DNA of 64,000 bases from DTU098 sp964498525 (GCA_964498525.1 CAZCGU010000001.1:62001-126000), one strand, 5' to 3'; positions 34,168 through 43,636 are shown, counted from the first letter of the stretch. Notes: generated from the letters alone by a model not told the origin. Numbers and translations: made by a program.

Positions 34168-34202
34168 ACGTCTGATTTTGTCCAACAACTACAAAAAATG
34201 AG

Positions 34203-34724
34203 ATGTTTTTAATGCTCCCCAGGAATTATAAACAAATATTTTCGAATAGCGGCTTCAGCTTGATTGAAACATTAATTGTACTTTTAATCACTGTTGTTTT
34301 TATAACCTTCGCCTTTACCGCCGACAGGCACTTCAGCAGGCAGAAACTAAACGCCGCCGCCGCCATTATTGCCGCGGACATCCGCCTGACCCAGCAGTTG
34401 AATATGAAGCAGGACGGCCAATATATCATGCTTTTTGACTTTGTCAACGAGCGTTATTACATCCGCAAACTAATGGCCAATTACAAAAAAGTGAATCTGC
34501 CGGCGGGGATAGATCTTATATACACCAATTTTGATTTTGACAACAACCCCTATAACGGACCCGACAACAGGCTTTCCTTTAATTCCCGGGGCGAGCCTGT
34601 CCGGGCCAACGGGGTTTTAATGGGAGGACACTTAAGCCTTAGGGATAAAAACGGCAATATGCTCTATGTTATTGTGGCCTCCCTGACGGGCAGGGTCCGC
34701 ATTGATACGAGCCCGCCGTCCTGA
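34203..34724 (+). CDS. Minor prepilin (FimT/GspH-like)
   Basis: The 173-residue protein has a leader ending in SNSG before FSLIETLIVLLITVV, a class of type IV minor pilin. The globular part is GspH/FimT-like and ends in ASLTGRVRIDTS. It would seed or cap the pilus. No clear ribosome site precedes ATG 34203 or the in-frame ATG 34212; expression may be low or coupled to read-through of the two terminators upstream. Confidence 0.75.
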   Translation: MFLMLPRNYKQIFSNSGFSLIETLIVLLITVVFITFAFTADRHFSRQKLNAAAAIIAADIRLTQQLNMKQDGQYIMLFDFVNERYYIRKLMANYKKVNLPAGIDLIYTNFDFDNNPYNGPDNRLSFNSRGEPVRANGVLMGGHLSLRDKNGNMLYVIVASLTGRVRIDTSPPS

Positions 34725-34750
34725 TAAATACCGGCGAGACGGGTGACGCC

Positions 34751-35539
34751 ATGGCTGGAAAAAAGCAAGAAGGGTTAAGCCTTATTGAAGCAATCGTTGC
34801 CACTCTGCTGGCGGCAGTGGCCATCATCCCTTTATTGCAGTTTTTCGTCACCAGCGGCCTTCTTACAGCCACCGCCCGCCAGGAGGTCACTGCCCTGTAC
34901 TTTGCCCAGGAACTCATGGAAGAGCTTAAAAGCGTCACCTCCGGGCAAATCGGCGCCGCCCGCACATGCACCGAAACAGGCGGCAATAAAATGCGGCTGG
35001 CCAGCGATGCGGGGTATATCCAAACTAACGATCTTATCCTTATAACAGCCGGCAGGGGTGAAGGACAGGTCAGAAAAATAACCGGTTACAACACCCCCGG
35101 CCAGGTAGTGACGGTTAGTCCGGCCTGGGACACGGACAGGGCGCCCGACAATTCGTCACACTATCTGGTTTGCGGCAACGGCCAAATACTTACCGGCGCC
35201 GTGCAGAGCAGCAGTGCCGGGACGGTGGGTCTGGCCGGGAACGAAAACAGCAAAAACGGCTTTTACCAGGATTACTTCATTATGATCGCGGGGGGCAAGG
35301 GAGCGGGTCAGGTCCGAAGAATCACGGCTTACGACGGGGGGACAAAGGTTGCCACCCTGGATGAAAACTGGCTCACCCAGCCGGACGCGACGTCTTTTTA
35401 CCGGCTTTGCAGGTACCAGTATAAAATAGAAGTCCTTGCCGCCACCATTAACCTCAAGACAATAAAAGTCACAACCTTCTACCCGGCTGGTGATCTGGTG
35501 AAAGAATTATCCCTGACCACGGAAAAACACAAGAGGTGA
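34751..35539 (+). CDS. Minor prepilin with internal duplicated beta motif
   Basis: The 262-residue protein has a short leader ending in EG before LSLIEAIVATLL (Glu5 kept) and a long helix. Residues about 80-215 contain two copies of one motif: ITAGRGEGQVRKITGY...VVTVSPAWDT and IAGGKGAGQVRRITAY...VATLDENW. This G-x-G-Q-V-R-(K/R)-I-T repeat is unusual in pilins and recalls beta-prism-like repeats of surface or phage fibre proteins. A final YQYKIEV region is pilin-like. It may be a tip adhesin. RBS GGGTGA precedes the ATG at 34751. Confidence 0.7.
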   Translation: MAGKKQEGLSLIEAIVATLLAAVAIIPLLQFFVTSGLLTATARQEVTALYFAQELMEELKSVTSGQIGAARTCTETGGNKMRLASDAGYIQTNDLILITAGRGEGQVRKITGYNTPGQVVTVSPAWDTDRAPDNSSHYLVCGNGQILTGAVQSSSAGTVGLAGNENSKNGFYQDYFIMIAGGKGAGQVRRITAYDGGTKVATLDENWLTQPDATSFYRLCRYQYKIEVLAATINLKTIKVTTFYPAGDLVKELSLTTEKHKR

Positions 35540-35544
35540 GCTGT

Positions 35545-36066
35545 GTGTGTGAATTCACCGGCAATAAAGGTTTTACCCTTGTGGAAGCCATAGTTTCCCT
35601 GACGATTTTTGTCCTCGCGGTTTCGGCTGTTTTAACCGTCTATTTGCAGGGATACGCCGGTTACCTTGAAAATAATCAAAAAATTGAGGTTCAGGAAGGG
35701 CTGCGCATTGCCCTGAACAGGATCAGCCGGGACTTGAGGCAGGCCAAATCGGAGCCGGAAATTTTCAAGCAGGACGGCAGCCTGTCCAGGGACGGAACAG
35801 GGTCTAAAATATCGTTTTTAACCGCCTCCGGTGAAACAGTTACGTATAGTTTTGACCGGCGGGACAGGGAATTGGAGGTAAGAAGGGGCGCGGCCGGCAG
35901 CTTCCAACCAGTTGTCAGCCATATAGAAGATCTTGAATTTCAGTTCGATAGTGACAAAAAGATTGTTGCAATTTATATCAGGGGGAAAAAACATAACTCC
36001 AACCCTCCCGTTGTTTACGAAATGAAAACAAAGGTTCAGGCCAGAGCCCGCAAAGCGGGGGTGTGA
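35545..36066 (+). CDS. Minor prepilin (PilW/PulJ-like)
   Basis: The roughly 173-residue protein has leader TGNKG before FTLVEAIVSLTIFVLA and a region of RISRDLRQAKSE and YSFDRRDRELEVRR typical of PulJ/PilW pseudopilins. It would join the pilus initiation complex. GTG 35545 follows AAGAGGTG; GTG 35536, overlapping the previous stop, is an alternative. It sits immediately after the adhesin-like prepilin. Confidence 0.75.
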   Translation: MCEFTGNKGFTLVEAIVSLTIFVLAVSAVLTVYLQGYAGYLENNQKIEVQEGLRIALNRISRDLRQAKSEPEIFKQDGSLSRDGTGSKISFLTASGETVTYSFDRRDRELEVRRGAAGSFQPVVSHIEDLEFQFDSDKKIVAIYIRGKKHNSNPPVVYEMKTKVQARARKAGV

Positions 36067-36070
36067 GACG

Positions 36071-37375
36071 ATGCCCCTCAATCAGAAGGGTTATGCCCTG
36101 GTTATAATTCTGCTGCTGACCATCGTTCTTTTTTTTATCGGCTCCGCAGCCCTCACCCTGGGCGGAACTGTCAGAAAAACAGCCGCGCTGGAAACGGAAC
36201 AAAAAAAAGCCTACTATATTGCCGAAGCGGGTATAGAAAAGGCCGTTGACAAAGCCAAGCGGGAAAGCGCCTGGGTTCAAAGCCTGGCCCTCAATTCGGA
36301 AACCAACCTGGTGCCCGGTGTGATCCCCGCGGGCTACGCCGACGGCAATTTTATCCACGTCAAAGTGCGGAAGGAATTCTACAGCGAATACAAGACTGTC
36401 TTGAGTATCGAGAGCAGGGGACAGTACCGGGATGTCTGCCGCGAGATTAAAGTTATAGTGGACCTGGGCAAGCCCATGCCCTTCTACCGCGGCCTCTGGA
36501 CCGAGTCGCCGCCCGGCGCCCCTTCCGTTTTTAAAAACAACTCCATAGTTGGATCTAATATGCTTGTTAACGGCAATATCGTTTTTAAGCAAAATTGCAC
36601 GATCTTGGATAATGATGTCAGGGTTGGCGGAAGTGTAATAGTTGAAAATAACATGAGCGCCGGAAACCTTTACACCGGGGGTCCGGTAACTGTTTCCAAC
36701 AACGGAAGAGTTGAGGGCAACATCCAGGCCGCGGACGATATCGTCCTGGAAAATAATGCTGTGGTGACCGGAGATATCAGATCCATGGGTGATGTTACAT
36801 TGAATAAAAATGCTGTTGTTGGAGGCGGCGTCTGGGCCAACGGCGCAGTAATAAACCATACCGCACTGGAAGTAGGCATTTATCCCCATCAGTCCCTGGA
36901 CCTGCGGTTTGCTACCCCCCCTTTTCCGGAAATTGACCTGGCCTGGCACCGTAAAAATGCCGATTATTATTATTCCGGTTCCCAAACCTGGAGCGGCAGC
37001 CTTAGCCTGAACGGGCTTTTCTTTATTGACGGCGATCTGAGAATCCAGGGGACTTACAACGGCGCCGGCACGGTTGTGGTCAGCGGGAAAGTTACCTTTG
37101 ACGGCGCCCTTGACTGTAAGGACAGCGACCAGGACGACCTCTGTGTCCTTTGCGCCGGCAATGTAACCCTTATTAATGGAGTCCAGGTCAGAGCCCTGGT
37201 ATATTCGCCGGCCACCGTAACCATGGAAAACGGCGCCGTTATGCGGGGAAGCGTCATTGCCCGCACCCTGCTTCAGAATCAAAATTCCAAGTTTTATTAC
37301 GAACCCAAAATGGAGGAAGAACAGCCCGACTGGGTAACAACTTCCTTAGAAATTCTTTCCTGGGAGGAAAAATAG
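36071..37375 (+). CDS. PilX-like minor pilin fused to bactofilin-like beta-solenoid repeats
   Basis: The 434-residue protein starts KGYALVIILLLTIVLFF, a PilX-type N-terminus without Glu5, then AYYIAEAGIEKAV as in PilX. Residues about 145-270 contain repeats such as VNGNIVFKQN, VGGSVIVENN, VEGNIQAADDIVLENN and VTGDIRSMGDVTLN, six- to seven-residue beta turns as in polymer-forming bactofilins. A last part has FFIDGDLRIQ and AGNVTLING. It probably places a beta-solenoid on or near the pilus base. GGGGTGTGAG lies upstream of the ATG, and 5 bases separate it from the previous gene. Confidence 0.7.
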   Translation: MPLNQKGYALVIILLLTIVLFFIGSAALTLGGTVRKTAALETEQKKAYYIAEAGIEKAVDKAKRESAWVQSLALNSETNLVPGVIPAGYADGNFIHVKVRKEFYSEYKTVLSIESRGQYRDVCREIKVIVDLGKPMPFYRGLWTESPPGAPSVFKNNSIVGSNMLVNGNIVFKQNCTILDNDVRVGGSVIVENNMSAGNLYTGGPVTVSNNGRVEGNIQAADDIVLENNAVVTGDIRSMGDVTLNKNAVVGGGVWANGAVINHTALEVGIYPHQSLDLRFATPPFPEIDLAWHRKNADYYYSGSQTWSGSLSLNGLFFIDGDLRIQGTYNGAGTVVVSGKVTFDGALDCKDSDQDDLCVLCAGNVTLINGVQVRALVYSPATVTMENGAVMRGSVIARTLLQNQNSKFYYEPKMEEEQPDWVTTSLEILSWEEK

Positions 37376-37436
37376 CCCTGTCTCGCGTATATACAATTTT
37401 AGCAAAATAATTGTTAAACCAAGGAGCAGGCATTTT

Positions 37437-38540
37437 ATGAATAAATTGATCCAGAGGCTCCTGCCCAAGAAAAACCATTTCATGGGCATTGATATCGGCG
37501 CCTATGAAATCAAGGCGGCTGAGATAAAAATCATCGAAGATATTGCGGAAGTGGTGGCTTTGCGCCGCTGTCCCGCTTCCCCCGGGGTGTGGACCGACCA
37601 ACTGGACGAGGAGAGCCTGGTTATGGCGCTTCGGGAAATAGCCAGTCCCGATTTAAAAGAAGTGATAACCTGTATCGGCGGGGAAAAGCTGGTCAGCAGG
37701 CTGATCCGCCTGCCCCGGATGTCCGACAAGGAACTGGAGTCTGCAGCCAGGTTTGAGATAGAAAAATTTGTGCCCACCCCGGTGGACCAGCTGATTGTCC
37801 GCTACGTCCGCCTGGATCCGGAAGAGGAGAAAGAGAGTCAGGCTCCTAAAATAAGAATATTTGTGCCCCGGACAGGTGAAACAAAGATAATTAACGGCAA
37901 TCCCGGAACGGAAGGACAGAATATCCTGCTCCTGGCCGCGCCGGCGGCGACAATTTACCAGTACCACAGTATTTTTTCCCGGGCCGGCATGGTTGTTACG
38001 GCCGTGGACCTGAAGGCCTTCGCCCTCTGGCGGTTGTTCGGCAGAAACGGGGAAGATAACACGGCTATCCTGGACATCGGCTCAAAAACTTCGCACTTTG
38101 TCCTTGTTAAGGACGGTCTGATTAAATTCAACCGCCTTTTACCGGCGGGCGGTGAAATCTTAACCGAGTACATATCGGAAAGCCTGGGAGTCGGCCCCCA
38201 GGAAGCAACGCAAATCAAGGAGGAAGCTGCCGTAACCCTGGATGACCGGGGCGATTACGGCGCTACCCGGATAAGTAGTGTTTTGAGGGAAGTGCTGCCG
38301 GACATAACCCGGGAACTGCAAAGATCGCTGGATTACTGTGAGCAGGAAAATATTCCGGCGGGAAAACTGGTTCTTTGCGGGGGTACCAGCAAACTTACGG
38401 GTCTTACCGGTTATCTGGAGGATGTTTTTGAACTCCCTGTGGAAACAGGAGTTCCCCCCCTGGAATTTTCCGGGTCTGCAACCTATGATCCGGCCTATGC
38501 CGTTGCCATTGGATTGGCCCTGAGGGAGGCCTGCACATAA
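37437..38540 (+). CDS. pilM: Type IV pilus assembly protein PilM
   Basis: The 367-residue protein is an actin-like ATPase: FMGIDIGAYEIKAAEI (phosphate 1), TAILDIGSKTSHFVLV (phosphate 2), LCGGTSKLTGL (adenosine). PilM binds the cytoplasmic N-terminus of PilN and links the alignment complex to PilB/PilC. AAGGAGC precedes the ATG. It is the first of a tight pilM-pilN-pilO set; no secretin (pilQ) follows, as expected for a single-membrane cell. Confidence 0.88.
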   Translation: MNKLIQRLLPKKNHFMGIDIGAYEIKAAEIKIIEDIAEVVALRRCPASPGVWTDQLDEESLVMALREIASPDLKEVITCIGGEKLVSRLIRLPRMSDKELESAARFEIEKFVPTPVDQLIVRYVRLDPEEEKESQAPKIRIFVPRTGETKIINGNPGTEGQNILLLAAPAATIYQYHSIFSRAGMVVTAVDLKAFALWRLFGRNGEDNTAILDIGSKTSHFVLVKDGLIKFNRLLPAGGEILTEYISESLGVGPQEATQIKEEAAVTLDDRGDYGATRISSVLREVLPDITRELQRSLDYCEQENIPAGKLVLCGGTSKLTGLTGYLEDVFELPVETGVPPLEFSGSATYDPAYAVAIGLALREACT

Positions 38541-39184
38541 TGCTTTACAAGGTCAATATGCTGCCGGTCAAACTGCAGCGGGAAGGGCTTATCGACGTTA
38601 AACGCCTGGTCGCAATCAGCGCCTTGACGCTGTTCCTCACCCTTACCCTGGGCGGCTACGGCGCTCTTATAATCAACTATACCTTCATGAAAAACGACCT
38701 GAAAGATACCGCCGCCCAACTGGACGCCCTGGCGCCGCTGGTGGCCCGGGTGGAAAAGATGCGGCAGGAAAGAATAGATCTGGAGGGGGCCTTGCAAGAG
38801 TACGCGGAAATCCTGCAAAACCAGAAGACATGGTCCGTCCTTCTGGGAGATCTGAGCGGCGTTGCTCCTATTGACACCTGGCTGGTGGAATTGGCCATCG
38901 AAAACAAACCGGTGGAAAAGAAAACACAGCAGCTAAACGCCACTTCCGGTTCCCAGAGCGATACCGGGGACCCGAAGGGACAGAAGCCAAGTGAAGCCGC
39001 CGGCCTGCCCCACCCCAATACAATTATTCTGAAGGGATATTCCCGGACGGTATCTTCTGTGGGGGTGTTTATTCTAAACTTGAATCACCTTCCCTATTTT
39101 GATGAAGTGAAACTAAATAGAATCAACCTGGAGGAACATGGGTACCTTTTTGAAATTACAACCATTCTAAAGGATGAGGTTTAA
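38540..39184 (+). CDS. pilN: Type IV pilus assembly protein PilN
   Basis: The 214-residue protein has a short cytoplasmic tail with MLYKVNMLPVKLQ (the PilM-binding LLP-type motif), one membrane helix about residues 25-48, a coiled coil, and a periplasmic-type ferredoxin-like domain ending near GYLFEITT. PilN and PilO form dimers outside the membrane. It overlaps pilM by one base (TAATG), so translation is coupled. Confidence 0.85.
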   Translation: MLYKVNMLPVKLQREGLIDVKRLVAISALTLFLTLTLGGYGALIINYTFMKNDLKDTAAQLDALAPLVARVEKMRQERIDLEGALQEYAEILQNQKTWSVLLGDLSGVAPIDTWLVELAIENKPVEKKTQQLNATSGSQSDTGDPKGQKPSEAAGLPHPNTIILKGYSRTVSSVGVFILNLNHLPYFDEVKLNRINLEEHGYLFEITTILKDEV

Positions 39185-40060
39185 ATGTGGAACCGGCTGA
39201 GCAAAAGGGAAAAAGTTCTCCTTGCGGGGCTTCTGGGGGCGGCTGTTATCTTTTGTTTCTATTATTTTATTTTTAATCCCCAGGTCAGGGCTTACGCCCA
39301 GGTTAAAACCGAGCTGACCGAAGAGCTGATCAAACTCTCCCGGGCCCGGGACACGGCGGCCTCCCTCACCAGGGAAACGGCCCTGCTGGAAAAAGTAAAA
39401 GACGAGTACGAAGAAAAGGGCAAGTTATTTACCACCGAGATGAGGGACGGCTCCGATATCATCCTCCTGGGTCTAAAGACCCTTGCCGGCAGTGTTGTCA
39501 TCACGGAAATTGTACCGGCTGCCGTCAAGGAAAATTCACATTCCCTGGAACTTCCCCTTGATCTAATTGTGGAGGGCGATTATCCTAAAATACTTGATTT
39601 TTGTACTGACCTGGAAAAGCTCTTAAAGGGGCTGAGCGATCTGAACCTGGCTGAAATCCGAAGCCTGAGGATTGAAAAAATTGACCCGGAAAACCAGGCG
39701 GTTCCATCCGGCCTGGTCAAAGCAAATACGGAATTTGTTATCTACTCCTCCAGGGATCCCCAGGCCCGCCTGCAGCTGGAATCCATCAACAGATGGCTCA
39801 CGGGGAGATATAACATCTTCCGGGAGGCAGCTGCAATTGCTCCCGTCCAGGAATTGGAAAAGCATCTTTACTGTTCCCCCGCTAACAGCGCCGCCCCTGA
39901 AGATCCCAACGGCGTTGCACCGGGAAGCGGCGGCCTGCTGCCGGGGGAAGAGGGAAGGGATTATTTGCCCCTGGAAGGCGCCGGTATGATGCCTGATGCG
40001 GTCAGCCGGGAGCAAGCCGGACCGGCCCAGCCGGAACCGGAATTTATCTTAAAAAAATAA
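39185..40060 (+). CDS. pilO: Type IV pilus assembly protein PilO
   Basis: The 291-residue protein has one membrane helix about residues 10-32, a coiled coil (residues about 40-90) and a PilO globular core with LELPLDLIVEGDY. An acidic, Pro/Gly-rich tail of about 80 residues follows, longer than usual for PilO. It partners PilN in the alignment subcomplex. It starts on the base after the pilN stop. Confidence 0.82.
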   Translation: MWNRLSKREKVLLAGLLGAAVIFCFYYFIFNPQVRAYAQVKTELTEELIKLSRARDTAASLTRETALLEKVKDEYEEKGKLFTTEMRDGSDIILLGLKTLAGSVVITEIVPAAVKENSHSLELPLDLIVEGDYPKILDFCTDLEKLLKGLSDLNLAEIRSLRIEKIDPENQAVPSGLVKANTEFVIYSSRDPQARLQLESINRWLTGRYNIFREAAAIAPVQELEKHLYCSPANSAAPEDPNGVAPGSGGLLPGEEGRDYLPLEGAGMMPDAVSREQAGPAQPEPEFILKK

Positions 40061-40171
40061 ACAAACACCGGCTTCCGGCAGGGAAGAAAACGGCCGCCCG
40101 GGGTTGCCGGGGTAGGTAAGGTGGTATCAAAAAATAACAGGCCGCAAATAATAACTTTGAGGTGTCAGGCT

Positions 40172-41590
40172 TTGCTGGACAAACAATTATTGAAAGAAGT
40201 GCTGGACACGGCATCAGCCAACGGCTGTGACTTTTCGGACATTTTTATTGAAAACAGGCAGACCACGGGCATCCGCTGTGAAGCAGGAAAAATCGAAAAA
40301 ATTCAAACCGGCGTGGAAGCAGGCGCGGGTCTGCGGGTCATCTGCGGGGATTCCACTGCCTACGCCTACACCAACGATCTCTCCCGGGACGGCCTCACCG
40401 GGGCCGCCAGGGTTGTCAGCCGTGCCGCGGCCTGCGGCCAAAAAGGCGTAAATTTGGATTTTACCAGGGTGAAGCCCCTGGTTGACTTTGTTTTTAAGGA
40501 ACGCCCGGAAGACGTGCCTGCCGGGCGAAAGGCCGCGCTGGTAGAAGCCGCCGACAAAGCGGCCCGGAGGGAAGGGGGGGATCTGATCAAACAGGTGATC
40601 GTGGGGTATGGCGACGTAGTGCAAAGGGTAATTATCGCCAACAGCGCCGGGGATTACGTGGAAGACGAACGCATCCGCACCAGGCTTATCGTTCAAGCCG
40701 TGGCGGCCGCCGGGGGAATCATTCAAACAGGCCACGAGGCTGTGGGTGGCTTAAGCGGGTTTGAACTTTTTGAGAGCCATCCCCCCGGCCCATTAGCCGC
40801 GGCGGCGGCCAGGCGTGCGGTGCGGATGCTGGAGGCCCGGCCGGCCCCGGCAGGGAAAATGCCGGTGGTCATGGCTGGAGAAGCCGGGGGAACCATGGTT
40901 CACGAGGCCTGCGGTCACGGCCTGGAAGCCGACTTGGTCCAAAAGGGCACTTCGGTCTACGCCGGTAAAAAGGACCAGGTTGTTGCGGCGAAAGAAGTCA
41001 GTGTTATTGATGACGCAACTATCGAAAAGCTTTACGGCTCCTACCGTTTTGACGATGAAGGGGTACCGGCCAGGAAGGTTAATCTGATAGAAAAAGGCGT
41101 TTTGAAAGATTATTTGTATGACCGCCTGTCCGCCTCCAGGGACGGTTATCCCTCTAACGGCCACGGACGCCGGGAATCTTACCAGCACAAGCCCATTCCA
41201 AGAATGGGTAATACCTATATTGCGCCGGGCAAAACCAACCCGGAACAAATTATTAAAGAGACCAAAAGCGGGCTTCTGGTAAAGAAAATGGGCGGAGGTC
41301 AGGTTAACACGACCACCGGGGATTTTGTTTTTGACGTGGCGGAGGGCTACCTCATCGAGGACGGCGGGGTGGGACCCATGGTGCGGGGCGCGACCCTGAC
41401 GGGAAACGGGCCGGAAGTTTTGCGTATTATAGAAATGGTGGGCGCCGACCTGGGCAGTACCATCGGCACCTGCGGCAAAGACGGTCAGGGAGTTCCTGTA
41501 AGCGACGCCCAGCCGACCATTGCCATCAAGGAGCTTATCGTGGGCGGTACCGCCCAGAGCAGGCCCCAGGGATTGATAAGGCGCCTCTAA
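40172..41590 (+). CDS. tldD: TldD family metalloprotease subunit
   Basis: The 472-residue protein carries the zinc motif HEACGHGLEAD (HExxxH) and GGGQVNTTTGDFVFDVAEGYLIE, which define TldD. TldD pairs with PmbA (TldE) to degrade unfolded peptides and mature some modified peptides; only TldD has the catalytic zinc. The TTG at 40172 follows GAGGTG by six bases; the frame upstream to 40121 has no better site. A terminator follows, and the pmbA partner is 0.7 kb downstream. Confidence 0.88.
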   Translation: MLDKQLLKEVLDTASANGCDFSDIFIENRQTTGIRCEAGKIEKIQTGVEAGAGLRVICGDSTAYAYTNDLSRDGLTGAARVVSRAAACGQKGVNLDFTRVKPLVDFVFKERPEDVPAGRKAALVEAADKAARREGGDLIKQVIVGYGDVVQRVIIANSAGDYVEDERIRTRLIVQAVAAAGGIIQTGHEAVGGLSGFELFESHPPGPLAAAAARRAVRMLEARPAPAGKMPVVMAGEAGGTMVHEACGHGLEADLVQKGTSVYAGKKDQVVAAKEVSVIDDATIEKLYGSYRFDDEGVPARKVNLIEKGVLKDYLYDRLSASRDGYPSNGHGRRESYQHKPIPRMGNTYIAPGKTNPEQIIKETKSGLLVKKMGGGQVNTTTGDFVFDVAEGYLIEDGGVGPMVRGATLTGNGPEVLRIIEMVGADLGSTIGTCGKDGQGVPVSDAQPTIAIKELIVGGTAQSRPQGLIRRL

Positions 41591-41637
41591 GCCGGTTAAG
41601 ATGGCTGCCAAATGGTTGAGCAGGACATCCAGTGAAA

Positions 41638-41665
41638 AGAAGCGTCCCCATGGGGCGCTTTTTTA
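41638..41665 (+). terminator. tldD terminator
   Basis: AGCGTCCCC and GGGGCGCT pair around AT, followed by TTTTTT. Confidence 0.85.
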
Positions 41666-41875
41666 CGCGCAAAAACAGGTTTACAGGGGTTGTGATTTTT
41701 TTTGGGCCGGTTTGCTGTTTCAGGCCAGTCCATTGTTTTGTTTTATACTGGTTTATTGTGGGTTTATAACCGTTGGTTTTCATACACAACTTCATTTCCA
41801 GGGGCATATGTATGAAGTATATATAATGGGCTGAGGTTTATTGTGATTCGCACCGGTTTCACAGGGGGTATAGAG

Positions 41876-42088
41876 ATGAAAATCGGGGATATTGTTACCA
41901 GGAAAATCTACGGAGAGGACATGCAGTTTTGCATTATAGGTTTTTACACCAATCAGGCCACGGGGGAACGGGTGGCAATTCTGGCCCTTCTGGATCCCAG
42001 TCTTATTGTAGAAGCAGCGGTACAGGATCTGGCCCCCATTTCGGCCAGACACCTGTTTGCTTTAACCTCTCCAGTGTTTGTTCACTGA
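41876..42088 (+). CDS. Small protein resembling the N-terminal domain of the sporulation protease YabG
   Basis: The 70-residue protein begins MKIGDIVTRKIYGEDMQFCIIGFY and ends after DLAPIS. That N-terminal pattern is what I recall for the start of YabG, a coat-protein-processing protease of about 290 residues, but the protease part is absent. It could be a stand-alone regulator or adaptor, or a relic. AGGGGGT lies 6 bases before the ATG, and a terminator directly follows, so it looks intact and expressed rather than broken. Position between tldD and pmbA may point to a protein-processing role. The family link is from memory and not verified. Confidence 0.5.
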   Translation: MKIGDIVTRKIYGEDMQFCIIGFYTNQATGERVAILALLDPSLIVEAAVQDLAPISARHLFALTSPVFVH

Positions 42089-42117
42089 ACTGCCTTAAAG
42101 GGCAGTTTTAATTTTTA
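42087..42117 (+). terminator. Terminator after the YabG-like gene
   Basis: AACTGCC and GGCAGTT pair around TTAAAG, followed by TTAATTTTT. The stem begins at the stop codon of the small gene. Confidence 0.75.
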
Positions 42118-42286
42118 GCAGGCAAATTGCGCCGGGATCCCAATAACTATTTAGCTTTTATAAAGGAATATTTTGTCTGGTATTGAATTATACTTATGCG
42201 GATTATAGTAAGGATCAGAAAATAAATACGGAATAGATGTATTCTCGGGCTTTAGCACGCCGGTAACAGGGAAGGGAGCTGGATCT

Positions 42287-43636
42287 GTGGAAAACAAAGA
42301 AGCCTATTTAGGGGCTGCCGAAGCGGCCATTGCCAGCGCTTTAAAGTTGGGCGCCCGGTTGGCGGAAGCTTACATCTGCAACTCCAAAGAACTAAAGATC
42401 GAAGTAAGGGAAGGCCGCGTTGAAACCATGAAGCTTGCTGCCAACCGCGGCCTGGGCCTGCGGGTGGTGAGTGACCAGCGCACCGGTTTTTCCTTCAGCA
42501 CAAATTTAAGTCCGCCGGGCGTCAAGGAAGCTGCCGAACAGGCTCTGGCCAATTGCCGCATAACTGCCCCGGACCCGTATCTGCAACTTCCCCCACCGGG
42601 CGACTTTTACCCAAATCCGGATATTTACGACCCATCAATCGGGGAAGCCGCAATTGAACAAAAAATTGATCTGGCCAAATCCATGGAAGATGCCGCTAAA
42701 TCCTTCGACCCCAGGGTAAAAATTATTGAAAGCTCCACTTACCTGGACGAAGAAGAGGAAGTCACCATTGTCAGCAACCTGGGCCTGAAACTCTCTTACA
42801 GGGGGGCCTACTGCGGCGTTTACCTGGCCTTGACCGCGGAGGAAGGGGGCGACAGCCAAACCGGATTCGCCCTGGATCTCAATCTAAAATACCAGGCTTT
42901 AAAACCGGAAGAGGTGGGCCGGGAAGCCGCCGGGCGGGCCGTCCGGATGCTGGGCGCCGGCCCGGTGACAACGCGCAAGGTGGCTGTGGTGCTGGACCCT
43001 TACGTGGCAACAGGATTTCTCGGCCTGATCAGCCCGTCCCTTACCGCTGATGCGGTTCAAAAGGGCCGCTCCCTATTTGCGGGAAAAACCGGAACCAAAG
43101 TGGCCTCCGATCTTATTACTATTATCGACGACGGAACCCTGCCCGGGGGCGTCGCCTCCGCCCCCTTTGACGGGGAAGGTGTGACCACCTCCCGGACTCC
43201 CCTCATTGAAGGAGGAGTACTCCATGGTTACCTGCATAATACTTACACCGCGGCTAAAGACGGCGTCCGCTCTACCGGCAACGGGGTCCGCAATTCTTTT
43301 AAAGGAACGCCTGAGGTCGGGGTTACCAATATTTTTATTGAACCGGGTCCAACCCGGGCGGCCCGGCTGCTGGCGGAAACGGATTGCGGGATCTATATCA
43401 CTGAAGTTATGGGTATGCACACGGCAAACCCCATTTCGGGTGATTTTTCGGTGGGAGTAGCCGGCCTGTTGATTGAAAAAGGGTGTTTAACCAGGCCTGT
43501 CCGGGGAATGGCCCTGGGGGGGAACATAAGGGAATTCCTGACAGGCGTGGAGGCAGTGGGAAACGATCTGAGGTTTTATGGCGGCAGGGGCTCACCTACC
43601 CTTAAGATTTCTGAAATGACCCTCGGTGGACAATAA
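42287..43636 (+). CDS. pmbA: PmbA/TldE family protein
   Basis: The 449-residue protein has the TldD/PmbA fold (GRVETMKLAANRGLGLRVV; VAVVLDPYVATGFLG) but lacks the HExxxH zinc site, as PmbA/TldE subunits do. The C-terminal ISGDFSVGVAGLLIE matches its family. It forms a hetero-oligomer with the upstream TldD. GTG 42287 follows GGGAGC. About 170 bases of AT-rich leader with no clear feature precede it. Confidence 0.87.
   Translation: MENKEAYLGAAEAAIASALKLGARLAEAYICNSKELKIEVREGRVETMKLAANRGLGLRVVSDQRTGFSFSTNLSPPGVKEAAEQALANCRITAPDPYLQLPPPGDFYPNPDIYDPSIGEAAIEQKIDLAKSMEDAAKSFDPRVKIIESSTYLDEEEEVTIVSNLGLKLSYRGAYCGVYLALTAEEGGDSQTGFALDLNLKYQALKPEEVGREAAGRAVRMLGAGPVTTRKVAVVLDPYVATGFLGLISPSLTADAVQKGRSLFAGKTGTKVASDLITIIDDGTLPGGVASAPFDGEGVTTSRTPLIEGGVLHGYLHNTYTAAKDGVRSTGNGVRNSFKGTPEVGVTNIFIEPGPTRAARLLAETDCGIYITEVMGMHTANPISGDFSVGVAGLLIEKGCLTRPVRGMALGGNIREFLTGVEAVGNDLRFYGGRGSPTLKISEMTLGGQ

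Noticed and set aside
35978..37282. 434-codon minus-strand frame over the PilX-like gene
   Set aside because: Antisense shadow; the plus frame has a pilin N-terminus, correct spacing and repeats.
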